Assembly: GCF_030272615.1 (NCBI RefSeq)
Contig: NC_081408.1
Coordinates: 338,178,793 to 338,242,792 of the forward strand
DNA from: Cryptomeria japonica
Lineage: Eukaryota; Streptophyta; Pinopsida; Cupressales; Cupressaceae
Direction of reading: 5' to 3'
Length of the DNA: 64,000 bases
Shown: positions 34,882-46,422 of the stretch, one piece after another
Numbering within the stretch: the first letter of the stretch is position 1
Layout: the number at the start of each line of letters is the position of its first letter
The notes under the pieces: model-generated
What the model was told of the DNA's origin: nothing
The model's input: only the letters and a program-made list of their open reading frames with translations
The model's database searches: none
Made by a program: the position numbers and the translations under genes

Positions 34882-37800
34882 CTATCGAAGGAGCAAAAAC
34901 CCCAATCTGTCTCTCAGGTAGTCAAATGATTCCTTGGATAGAGGTTTAGTGAAAATATCTGCAATTTGTTCTTTAGAGTTCACATAAACCAGTTTAACTT
35001 CATTTGCTTCCACCTTCTCTTTCAAAAGGTTATACTTGATAGATATTTCCTTTGTCTTAGAGTGAAATACCGGATTCTTTGATATATCAATAGTAGTAAA
35101 GTTATCACAATGAATAACTATCGGTGCATCACAATCCACCTTTATATCCTTCAACATTTTCTTCATCCATAAAACTTGTGTACAATTAGTAGAAGCAGCA
35201 ACATAATCAGCTTCGGTAGTAGATAAATAAGTACATGGCTATTTCTTACTGATCCATGAAACAAACTTCTTTCCAAGCCATCAACATCTCCAGCCCAATC
35301 AACATCTGTATATGCATATAAAGTAAAGTTATCATCCTTCGGATACCACAAACCATATTCTGATGTACCTTGCAAGTACCTGAAAATCCTTTTCACCGCC
35401 ATCTCATGATTTTCTCTAGGATCACTCTGAAATCTTGAAACAATACAAACAACATTCATAAGGTCAAGCCTAGTCTGAGTCAAATAAAGTAGACCTACAA
35501 TCATAGATTTGTATCTTGTAGGATTTATCGGTGTAGAAACATCTTTCCTTGTCAATTTCTCACTTGTAGCCATAGGCGTACTTACAGGTTTAGAATCTCC
35601 CATGCCAAATTTCTTCAACAATTTGTTAGCATACTTAGTTTGACAGATAAAAATACCTTTAACAATCTGAGTAATCTACAAACCTAAAAAAAAATCATCT
35701 CACCAATCATAGACATCTCAAATTCTTTCTCCATGTTCTTAGAAAATTCTATGCATAATTTATCTTCACCTCCAAAAATAATGTCATCAACAAATACTTC
35801 AACAATCAGTATATCATCATCAGTGATTTTATAATATAAATTACCTATCAACACTGCCCTTAGTAAAACCAAGCTTCAAAAGATATTTATCCAACCTTTC
35901 ATACCAAGCTCTAGGTTCTTGTTTCAATCCATATAAAGCTTTCCTTAACTTGCAAACCATATCAATATCATTTGATAGTGAAAAACCATTAGGTTGCTCA
36001 ATATAAACTTCCTCACCAAGATCCCCATTCAAGAATGCACATTTAACATCCATCTAAAAAACCTTGTAGTTTTTATAAGCAACATAGGCAAGAAATAATC
36101 TTACAGCTTCAATCCTAGCTATCGGTGCAAAAGTTTCTCCATAATCAATTCCTTCCTTCTGAGAATATCCTTTACAAACCAATCTAGCCTTCTTCCTTAT
36201 AACTTCACCATCCTCATTTAATTTATTCCTAAAAACCCATTTAGTTCCAATAACATTTTTATTTTTAGGTCGGGGAACCAAAGTCCATGTGTTATTTTTC
36301 TCAATCTGATCTAATTCTTCTTCCAAAGCTTTTAACCAAAATTAACCTTTACATGCTTCAATTACTGATACCGGTTAAACTTGTGAAATTAAACATACCT
36401 CATTAGCTGCCAATCTTCTTCTTGTCATCACTCCATTTCTCTTATCCCCAATGATTTGATCTTCAGAATGATTCAATTTCACATACCTAGGAGTCATCTG
36501 ACTCTCTATTCCTCTTCCCTGTTCTTCAGTTACTGTAGAATTCTCTGATGTTTCTAGAGTAACTGGTTCAACTCTTTGTTCTAGTAAAGGTGCTACCGGT
36601 TCAGATATAATCATTTTCACTAACGGTTCCTTCTCATAAATTGTGATTTGACTTTTACTCAACTCATCTACTTTGACATTAGCACTCTCCACTATTTTAT
36701 GCAATCTCTTGTTATAACATCTATATTCTTTGCTTTCATTAGAATAACCAAGAAATATGCCTTTATTACTTCTAGGATCAAATTTCCCAGCAGTATCGTC
36801 TCTCCTAATATAATATTTACTACCAAAAATTCTAAAATACTTAACTATAGGTATATTGCCAAACCATAATTCATAAGGTGTCTTACCGGTTTCTCCTTTG
36901 ATATGTACTCTGTTGAGTGTGTAAATCGTTGTACTAATTGCTTCTCTCCAATAGATATGAGGTATATTAGCTTCCATCATCATTATTCTAGCAGCATCCA
37001 AGATAGTTATGTTTTTCCTTTCCACAACTCCATTTTGCTAAGGTGTCCGAGGAGTAGAAAATTGTCTTCTGATACCATGCTTGTCACAAAATTTATTTAA
37101 CTCACCGGATGTAAATTCTCCACCATGATCTGATCTCAAACATTTAATATTCAATCTTGTCTCAGTTTCCACTTTGGCCTTAAATATTTTAAACTTGTCA
37201 AATGCTTCAGATTTTTCTCTCAAAAAAGTAACCCACATCATTCTAGAATAATCATCAATGATTAGCATTAAATATCTATCACCATGAAAAATTTTAACTC
37301 TAGTAGGACCACACAAATCAGTATGAATAATATCAAGAACATCATTTGATTTATCTTGTATACTCCTAAAAGAGGTTTCAACCTATTTACCCATTTGATA
37401 TGCTTTACATACTGGATTATAGGGCTTCATAATCTTAGGTATATCTCTAATAGCTTTAGTTGAACTAATCTTCATAATGCAATCAAAATTCACATGACAC
37501 AGTCTTTTATTCCATAACCAACTCTCATCAATTTGTTTAATCAAACATGAATTCTCACCGGAGTTCAAATGAAATATGTTACCTTTTGTCTGTATACCAG
37601 TTGCAATCTCCAAGCCAAATCTGTTAATGATTTTGCATTTTCCATCCTTGAACTGTAATTCAAATCCCTTATCTACCAATTGTCCTACACTCAAAATATT
37701 ATGCTTCAAACCTTCAACATAGTAAACATTGTCAGTATTGTTCTTACCATCCAATGATATAGTTCCTTTTCCTTTAATCATACATGCCTTGTCATTTCCA

Positions 37801-39052
37801 AATCTAACTAGTCCACCATCAATTTCTTGCAAAGATAGAAACTTCCCTTTATCTCCAGTCATATGATGTGAACAACCACTGTCAATTACCCATTCATCCT
37901 TATCCTCAATTTTAGCAGCAAGTGCCTTCTCCTTAGGTACATTCTCTCCTAGTGTTGGATCATCTTCCTTGATAGCCAAGAATACCCATTCTTTCCTATT
38001 GTCGGATCCACTAGCAGGATCTTCTATCAGTTCATCATCTAAATCAGTAATGCCTTCCTCATCCACTATGTAGCATGATTTGTCTTTGTTTTTCTTGAAT
38101 CTATACTTGTTTTGATATCCAGGGTTAGGTTTAAATGACCTCTTAACTCTTTCTTCAAATCTTGAATTCCTTTCAGGACAACTAGATGCAAAATTAACAA
38201 TCTTATTACATGCAAAATATTTAAAAGGTGCTTTTCCTTCATACTTACTTCCTACCGGTCCTTTCGGTACTCTTCTAGAAATCAGTGCTTCAAGTTGCTC
38301 AAACTCATCATCTTCTCTCTTCATATCTTCTAATTCTTTTGCATATAAAGCTCTCCAATCTTTCTTACCAGTTGTAGATGTAGATGCATGAAAAGCAGGT
38401 TCAGTTTTCACAGCTTGAGAAGGTCCAAATTCCTCAAGCTCAAAAGCAGATAGTTTCCCAACCAAAGTATCTTTGTTGACAGATGTATTAGCCATTGTTC
38501 TCAACTCATTAATCACAGTAGCCTTCATTTTGTAATCTAGTGGTAGGGTTCTCAGGACTTTAGAAACAATTTCATCTTTGCTCAGAGTTCCACCACAACA
38601 TTGAATTCCCATAACAATCTCATTTACCCTTTCCATGAATGCAGTAATCCTTCCATCTTCTTCCATCTTTGGGTTTTCATATCTGACTTGGTAACCATCA
38701 ATTTTAGCAATCTTCACTGTAGGGTCACCTTCATTAAGAGTCTGCAATTTATCCCATATAGCCTTTCCAGATGATTTGTCGATTAATCCCATAATTTGTT
38801 GATTAGGGTTTCTCTTGCTCTATAATCATTCTCAAGCTCCTTGTCCAGGTTTTCTAGAGGAGGATTTCCAGATCTTGGATTATAGGGTGTGACACCATTC
38901 TATGTGATCTCCCAAATCTCCTTGCCAAGACATCCCAAATGAGTTTCCATCTGAATCTTCCATACTGTATAATTTGTTCCTTCAAGCCTCAATATATCCC
39001 TTTGAAAGATAGCTCCAAAAGAACTAGATGAACTTGAACTCTTAGTCGCCAT
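34882..39052 (-). pseudogene. Copia-1 gag-pol polyprotein (broken)
   Basis: Starts at ATG 39052 (MATKSSSSSSSFGAIF), 58 bp after the PBS. The order is Copia type. Gag includes a UBN2-like region, with a knuckle at ~38.2 kb degraded to FACNKIVNFASSC (first Cys and His lost). The protease has VIDSGCSHHMTG (~37.87 kb). The integrase HHCC zone has CHVNF (~37.5 kb), followed by the core with TPRTP and VVERKN neighbours (~37.3-36.6 kb). RT has [15 protein letters not shown], the FLNGDL region and FVDDIIFGG (36.3-35.7 kb). RNase H ends in KEQIADIFTKPLS (~34.9 kb). At least five TAG, two TAA and two frameshifts (one in the A9 run near 35690) make it inactive. Its closest relative here is Copia-2. Confidence 0.93.
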
Positions 39053-39095
39053 AAGATCTTCCTTAAGCGGTTAAGCTTTCTATAGAGAGGACCAA

Positions 39096-39110
39096 AGCTC
39101 TAATACCAAT
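39096..39110 (-). other. Copia-1 primer-binding site
   Basis: The element strand reads ATTGGTATTAGAGCT next to the 5' LTR. This matches the initiator-Met tRNA PBS (TGGTATCAGAGC) with one C-to-T change. Confidence 0.88.
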
Positions 39111-40256
39111 TGTTAGATGATTCAAATAAACAGATGACAACTGAGAGGGGCGAGGGGGATGAATCAGTTGTCATAGATTACCAGAAGTATTAGCAATTTA
39201 AACCAACAATACCGGAATAGTAGTTAATCTAATTAAGCATAAACAGTAATCACAGAATAAAACCCATCCACACAACACCAAGATTTGTATGTGGAAAACT
39301 CGGTAAAGGGAAAAACTATGGTCGGAAGCCTACCCATAGTTAGATAATACTTCTGTAGTAAGTATGTGAATTTACAATGAAGGGGCCTACACTTGCAGGA
39401 AGGCCAATAGCCTAGAGCACACTGGTCATCGCAAAAGGAGTCTCACTGACTACATAAAAATCTAGACTACAATCTAGAGAAGTTTTGAGCTGCAAAAGAT
39501 AGCATCTCTTATGCCTGAGTACAATTTCGGTTAAGCTCAATACCGGAGGACTAAATCCTCTTCTAGACCCAATTCGATCTCCAATGATCGACCAACTCCT
39601 CTACCTGAATGATATTACATTATTCGCACATTACATTCCTTGACCCTAACCTCATACAATAACCATGACAATCTACAATGATATCTTACATCTTATTTAT
39701 ACAAACCCTTGACCATAAACAATCAGGTTGGCCACCAAACAATAAATTAATTACATAATTACAAACCATGTCGGCCTTAGACCAAAACAAATAATATCCA
39801 ACACATAATACATCTCAGAAATACAACAATAGGTCCTATCCACATGTTACATTAATGCCAGTCCATAACCTAGATCAACTAGGACCAAGTATAGGTCCAC
39901 ACGCTTCAACAATGATCTCCAAATGCCAAGTCTCGAACATTATCACCAACAACATCCTGAAACTATATCAGAAGCTGCACCAACACCAATTATGCAATGC
40001 ATCAAAGATCTCCACCAAAATCTCTGTCGGTGAAACCCTCGCTGGAACCAGAAACCAATCTTCATAGCAAGCAGGATAGCATCCAATCACCAGACCAAAA
40101 CCAGCCAACCAAATATGAGTATAAGCATTATGAACAAGTCAATTTCATCACCAGATTATACTGGAGTCAACTGGATCATGCCGGATCCAAGTTAACCTAA
40201 GACTACTCAACCTACCAGGACCAGAAGGGTGTCAGTAAAGCGTCCAAATAACTAGT
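39111..40256 (-). repeat. Copia-1 5' LTR, main part (right)
   Basis: Begins TGTTAGATGA just after the PBS complement and aligns with the left LTR from its first base until the LINE insertion at 40256. The remaining ~70 bp of the LTR is at 48239-48312. Confidence 0.92.
40243..40256. repeat. LINE-C target-site duplication, left
   Basis: tccaaataactagt, matching 48239-48252 with one mismatch. The unoccupied site is visible in the left LTR at about 34444-34457. Confidence 0.9.
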
Positions 40257-40284
40257 GTTTTGATTAAGTAAAAGCAGGTATTTG

Positions 40285-40302
40285 AAAGGTACCCGAACCT
40301 TT
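40285..40302 (-). other. LINE-C 3' hairpin
   Basis: Element strand AAAGGT-TCGGGT-ACCTTT: 6-bp perfect stem, 6-nt loop, about 27 nt from the 3' end. Comparable hairpins sit 26 nt (5530-5547) and 30 nt (13102-13119) from the ends of the other LINEs, probably the RT recognition element. Confidence 0.75.
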
Positions 40303-40474
40303 AACAAGCCAGGAAAATAGAACTGCTAAAAAAGTGCTTGATCACTTCAAAAAGACAAAATGAACCCACTGAAAGGGATCAACTTAAGACAACATTACAT
40401 TAAAAACTCAGAATAGACATCAAAAGGAAAGCACAAAGACAACAAAGAGACAAAACCAAGGACAACAACTGAAA

Positions 40475-42079
40475 CTAAATACTATTCATAATTTCCTCAG
40501 TGTGAACAACCATTTGTTTCATGTTGTTCGCTAAGGTCTTCAGATCCTCCAGCTCACAACCTTTGATGTTGCCCTTATTCTTTATGTTAGCTCTGGTCCT
40601 CCTTTCATGACCCTTCTTGTTTAACTGCTCTTTATCACCATCCTTCTCTGCATTATTCTTGAACATGTTGATAAGGATGTTCATGTTGTCCACCGAAGAT
40701 TTGACGATTTGGAAATTTTGATCAGCAATCTTCTTGACTTTGAGCTCCAGCCAGTCAATTTTGCTACCAAAATCTTTCATTTTGTTTTCCAATTCCTTTC
40801 TATCTCCCATCTCATTGACCTTTTTTTCCATTTCCATGATTTTTCCAACCATACATTCAATAGCTTCCACATTATGCAAAACGGCCACTAACTTTTTAAC
40901 ATGATCCACCAAGGGCTTGTCACCAATTGTAATTCTTGCAATGGCCTGTGTATCAGTTTTCAAACTATTAATATCCTTCAGCACAGTAGCGATGGTCTCA
41001 CAGAAGGCCTTAACAGTATCTTTGTCACCACTGTCACTTTTATCCCCTTTTTCCTCCTTATGAAGACTTGTGGTATTCATGACCTCCAAATTGTCCTTAA
41101 CTGGGTTACCCTCCCCTTCTTTGTCCTAACTATCGACCCTCTTGTTTTCTTCAGCCTCCTCCTCAGATTCAACCAGAACATAATTGAAATCAGAATTGCT
41201 ACCCTTTTTAGTATTCTTTTTCTAAGCCTTCTTTCCAGTGGCTTTCCCTTTCCTCTTTTTAATAGATTTTTCCTCAAGGGATTCAGTTTCAGAATCTGAC
41301 ATTTCAAATTCCACAATAATCCTCCTCTTCTTGGCCCTATTCCTCCCTTTTTTGCTAGTTTCTTCCGACTCTCCCTCGGTCTCCGAATCAAAGTTAAAAC
41401 CACTATCCTTACTTTTCGCACTCTCATCTCTTGCATTTTTGCCTTTAATAGGCTTTTCAATGCAGTTCCCCTTTAGCATTTTATAAACCAGGACCATAAG
41501 CCCCTAGTGGAGGGCATGATCACCTTTAGGATCCTTCTGGATCTCCTTTATAGTATGATCCATAGAACAGGCAAGGTAATAGGGAAGGCTAATCCTTTCT
41601 CCATGATGGAAATGGTTGAGAAGGATGAAGTGATGCCCATAGGCCCTAGTAAACCTACCATGTAAGGTAATGTATTCAATAGAAGTGAATAAAACAAAAC
41701 TCCATGGCCTGCAAATTCTCTTCAAGGAGTGGTAGGAGTTGTCAATTTTGATCATCTTTCTCCTCTCTCCATCCGTAATAGGAAACTTGTCTGCTGCTTT
41801 ATCTGATATTCCTTTGTCCCTGTAAAATTTCATACCCTCGGTGGTCATCCTCGTGGCCTCAACGATAACCTCTTCGTTGACATTCATCATCTGTGATCCA
41901 GTCATAATTTTTCCGTTTTTCCAGTTCTTGATGAAATAGCTAGTGATTGTGGGGTCTTTCCCACTTAGTCATTCCATGAAAACATTCAGACCCCCCTGCT
42001 GAAGGATATCCCAGACTTCTTCATTCTTTCTCCAGTCAAAGCAAGAAGCAGGTTCAAATATTTTCTTGTTACCTCCCAT
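40475..42079 (-). pseudogene. LINE-C ORF3, unknown accessory protein (~535 codons)
   Basis: A single reading frame stays open from ATG 42079 to the stop at 40475, interrupted only by one TGA (FME*LSG) and three TAG codons; no frameshift is needed. The N-terminal ~220 residues look globular: GGNKKIFEPASCFDWRKNEE, then YITLHGRFTRAYGHHFILLN and HHGERISLPYYLACSMDHTI. This is followed by a Lys/Ser/Glu-rich nuclear-localisation-like stretch (KKGRNRAKKRR; KKRKGKATGKK) and acidic patches. The C-terminal ~200 residues (41089-40475) are predicted coiled coil with heptad-like Leu/Ile/Val (VKKLVAVLHNVEAIECMVGK). It lies after RNase H, where plant L1 LINEs normally have only 3' UTR. I do not recognise the family; it may be a captured gene or transposon domain. 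Confidence 0.7.
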
Positions 42080-42291
42080 TTTTCCAGCACCTTCCTTGCA
42101 ATGCCTTCTCTCACTTTGATAACTTCTCCTCTAGTTTCTGTGGTTATTTTGTAAGAGTGCCCAAAATCCGTGCCAAATAATAATGATAAGACACCTATTT
42201 AAAAGCTCATTATCTTCAAGCAAGCCCTGCATCGAAAAAGGCAGAAAGGTCATTAGAAATAATGATTAAAAGTACCACGTTGCCTTGTATA

Positions 42292-45200
42292 GCTTTAGTC
42301 CTGATTGAGCAAGGATTTCATTTCACTTGCAATCTCCATTTCACCATAACTAGTAATGATGTCTCCTAATTGGCAAGCTAGGTTGGCCTCCCTATAAACA
42401 TGTGTAAAAACACACATATCAAACTCTTCGCTGATTTTCCTAGTAGCTTTAATAGCATTACTAATTGACCAAGATAGTGGGAATTTCATATTTAAACAAT
42501 TGATAATGTTTAAGGAGTCTCCTTCACACCAAACTTTAGTGCAATTGGCTTCCTTGGCAAGGATCATCCCATGATAAGCCGCCATGGCTTCGGCAACATG
42601 ATTGGTCTGATTTCCTATGGGAATACATTTTATGATTTAACATATTCCCCATTCGTCCCTTAGGACCACTCCACATCTTGCAACTCCCGGGTTTCCCTTA
42701 GAGGCCCCGTCAAAATTGATTTTCATCCATCCCCTAGGCGGGCTAGTCCATATCACTCCCTCTCTAGGATTGCTCTAGATGCTCTCTTGAGCCTTTAATC
42801 TCCACTTTTTATAGATAAATTGATCCTCCTTAGTGTTAGGGTTATCAATACCACCTATAATATTCATATTTTCCACTATACTTCTTCTTATTTTTTCAAA
42901 CACAATTTTAGCCTTAGTAGTCTTTTCTCTGAAAACTCTATCATTTCTCTCTTTCCATAAACCCCAACACATGTGAGGTAAAGAAATTTTCCATAATAAG
43001 GTTGTGGTTTTGTTTTTTGAAGGATGATGCCATGACTTGAAAATCTCCTGAATCGAGTTGGGGAAGCTCCAACTAATATTGAATTGATCCAGACAACTTC
43101 CCCAAACATCAACAAAGAAGAGGCAATGAAAGAGCATATGATTTATAGTCTCCTCATTCTGCTTATAAAGAATACAGAAACTAGGCATGTTGATACCTCT
43201 TTTTATGATATTCTTAGTAGTAAGAATTTTGTCTTGAAGGGCTATCCAAAAGAAAATGTTGATCTTGGGGGTGAGGCCTTTCACCCAAGCTTTAGCCCAG
43301 CAAGGACTTTCCATGTTGTTGAACTGTTGATGATATAGAGAGGCCATTGTAAAAGTACCACTAGCTGTGAGTTTCCAAATTAAATGGTCTTCTTCTTCAA
43401 TCCTCACCATAGAGTTCATGACTTTATTCAAACTACCCAAAGACTAATCCACTTGAGCTAAGTCTTTCCACTGTCCATCTTTCCAATAATCCTCCACCTT
43501 GGTTCTAAATCTTTCCTTGCATTGGTTCTGATATCTGTTCCACTTAGGGTTTTCATTCAAAGGGAACTCCAGAAGCCAAGGGTCCTCCCAGAATTGAATA
43601 AGATTCCCTTTCCCCAACTTCCATTTTGTACCTTTGATAATTAAGTCTCTAGTCCTAGAGACATTTTTCCAAATATTGGATCCAATTGGGATAATATCCG
43701 CTTTGAGGAAGCTTTGAAGATTCGGACATTGGCTTTTATATTTGTTGTCCCATATTTTTTTCCACTCTCCTTGATTTCTATATCCTCTCCAAATCTACTT
43801 GGCCATGAGGTAATCATTTATATCTCTTATTCTTCTAAGGCCCATACCTCCTTTATTCACAGGCTTACAGACCTTCTCCCAAGCAATTAAGTTCATTCTC
43901 TTCTTCTCCTCAACCCCTGTCCATAAAAAAGATCTCTGAATTTTTTCAATGGCCTCAGCATACTTAGTAGGAATCCTAAACAAACTGATGGCATAGAGAG
44001 GGATACTTTGAAGAGTGGTTTTTAGAAATTGAACCTTACCTACTTGACTAAGAAGAGCTCCCTTCCATCCAGACAGCTTTTTGTGGAATTTATCCACCAA
44101 GGCTCCCCAAAAGGTATCCGGAGGATCTTGGCCTAAGGGGAGCCCCAAATAAGAAGCAGGAAGACTACCAATTTGGCCGCCTAGAATGTTACTAATTTTA
44201 ATCCTCCTTCTCTCTGAGGTATTGATAAAATAAACAAATCTTTTAGACCAGTTTATAAGCTGACCAATAGCCTCTCCATAGTTATCCAAAGCCTTTTTTA
44301 GTCTTCTAGAGTCCTTCACAGTGGCTTTTCCCATTATTATAGAATCATCAACAAACTGCTGATGAGAACATATTTGATCTATCGAAGAAGGATTCAAACC
44401 ACAAAACTCCCTTTTCTCAACCAGCTTTCCAATACATCTCCCCAAACATTCCGCCATGATGATAAAGATCACTAAAGATAGAGGGTCCCCCTGCCTAAGA
44501 CCTCTTGAGGCTTTAAAGAAAGGAGAGGGGGAACCATTCATTAAAACAGAGAAAGAAGCCGATGAGACAAGTTGTCTAATAAGGCTAACACTTCTGGGAC
44601 TAAAACCAAAAGCAAAGAGAACATCCATCATAAAATCCCAATCCACTCTATCGTAGGCTTTAGAGAGATCAAGCTTCAGAAAAAATCCTTCTTTTTTAGA
44701 AAATGCCAGAGAGTGGATATTTTCATGAACAAAGATGATAGAATCCAAAATTTGCCTTCTTGGGACAAAACCGCTTTGCTGAGGTGAGATGATGGAGGGA
44801 AGCAACTTTAGAACTCTAGAGGTAAGGACCTTAGAGATTATCTTATAGAGAGAGTTGCATAAACTTATAGGTTTGAAATGATCCATTGAATCTACCCCCA
44901 TCTTTTTGGGTATAAGAGCAATAAAGGTACCATTAACTTCTTTCAAAAGTTTTCTAGCACCAAAAAACTCTTTCATAGCTCTGGTAACATCATCTCCAAT
45001 AATATGCCAGTACATTTGGAAGAAGAACATGGGAAAGCCGTCCGGACCTGGGGCCTTGTTGCCTTCAAAGGAATTAACAGCTATCAGAATTTCGTCATGG
45101 GAAGGGATGGTCGTCAAATGATCATTCTGATCATCCCCCAAAATGGTAGGTATACTATCCAGTAGTTCCCTTTTGGCCTATATATTAAAATTCTGATCCT

Positions 45201-46422
45201 TAGCAAGTAAATTAGAGAAAAAATCCATAGCAACCTTGCTCATGGAATCATCATCTACAACACATCTGCCATTCACTTTAATCTGAACAATTCTATTTAT
45301 GACCTTATATCTTAAGGTGGACATATGGAAGTATTTAGTGTTCCTATCCCCCTCCTTTAACTAGACATTTCTCGATCTTTGTTTCCATTAGGTTTCCTCT
45401 TTAGCTATTATATCATGATATCTCATAAGAATAGCATCTTCAGTATCTCTAGACATATTAGTGTAACCATTGTTCTGTATCTCATCCTAAATTTCCTTGA
45501 GCTCTAAGAGGGTTGTAGCTTTTGAGGTAAAGATGTTCCCAAAGCAATCCTTATTCCACTTCTTAACATTATCTTTAACATTCTTCAACTTTTTGACCAC
45601 TTTATACATGGCATTACCTTCAATACTGACTTGCCACTAGTCCTTAATCTTACTTTCCAGATCTGGGTGTCTAGTCCACATTTTTTCAAATCTATAAGGG
45701 AAATATCTCCTTCTATTCTTTACTTCAGCCGTGAAAGTTATAGGGTAATGATCTGATCCTGCCCTTATGTGAGAAGATAAAGAACATTCATGAAGATTAA
45801 ACCAATCTAAGGAAAGAAGAGCTCTATCAAGTCTAACCTGAATCAAATTCTCACCACTTCTTCTATTAGTCCAAGTGTATTTGACTCCTTGCAGCTCCAG
45901 ATCATGAATGACATTATTGTTTATGAAGTCCATTAGGTCCAATCTGCTATCCAGATTAGCTTGACTCCCTCCCTTTTTCTCATTTTCCTTCAAGGGGGTG
46001 TTGAAATCTCCCATAATTATCTAGCTGTCCTCAGCAAACCTACTTCTCAACCCAGTAAGATATCTCTACATCTCACTTCTACCAGTCTTAGTGTTGGGAG
46101 CATAAACATTAGTTAGGACCCAAGTAGTGCAATTCTTAATGTGCTTAAATCTTATACAAGCCAGATTGTTGTCCTGAATCAACACCTCTCCTTCTACATT
46201 GTTTTTGTTCCAGAAGGTAACAATTCCTCCCGATGCACCTTCTGAACTACCTCCGCTGACTCTTCCATTTTTGAACATATTCAAACTTTCAACTTTATCT
46301 TTTGCCATCTTAGTTTCTTGAATCAAAAAAATATCAAGGTTTTTATCTCTAATCATATTTTTAACTAAATTATGCTTGTGAGGACTATTAAGTCCCCTAA
46401 TATTCCAGGAGATGATTTTCAT
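42292..46422 (-). pseudogene. LINE-C ORF2: endonuclease, reverse transcriptase, RNase H
   Basis: Starts at ATG 46422, overlapping the ORF1 stop. The AP-type endonuclease covers about 46.4-45.6 kb (MKIISWNIRGLNSPHKHN; IQETK; MGDFNTP; a GSDHYPI catalytic His motif). A linker follows, with LKEGDRNTKYFH. RT covers 45141-43795: GNKAPGPDGFP, FLKLDLSKAYDRVDWDFM, RGLRQGDPLS and the active-site FVDDSIIMG (FADD usual, Val here). The zf-RVT zinc region is at ~43.3-42.9 kb. RNase H is at ~42.7-42.3 kb: KINFDGASKGNPG, EAMAAYHGM and CEGDSLNII give the D-E-D residues. About nine TAG and one TAA interrupt it, all largely in one frame. Full-length architecture but inactive. Confidence 0.93.

Noticed and set aside
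41077-41497. Two overlapping minus-strand frames rich in Lys/Arg/Ser treated as separate genes
   Set aside because: One is the continuing ORF3 frame; the other is its shadow. The ORF3 frame lines up with upstream and downstream pieces at exact multiples of three.
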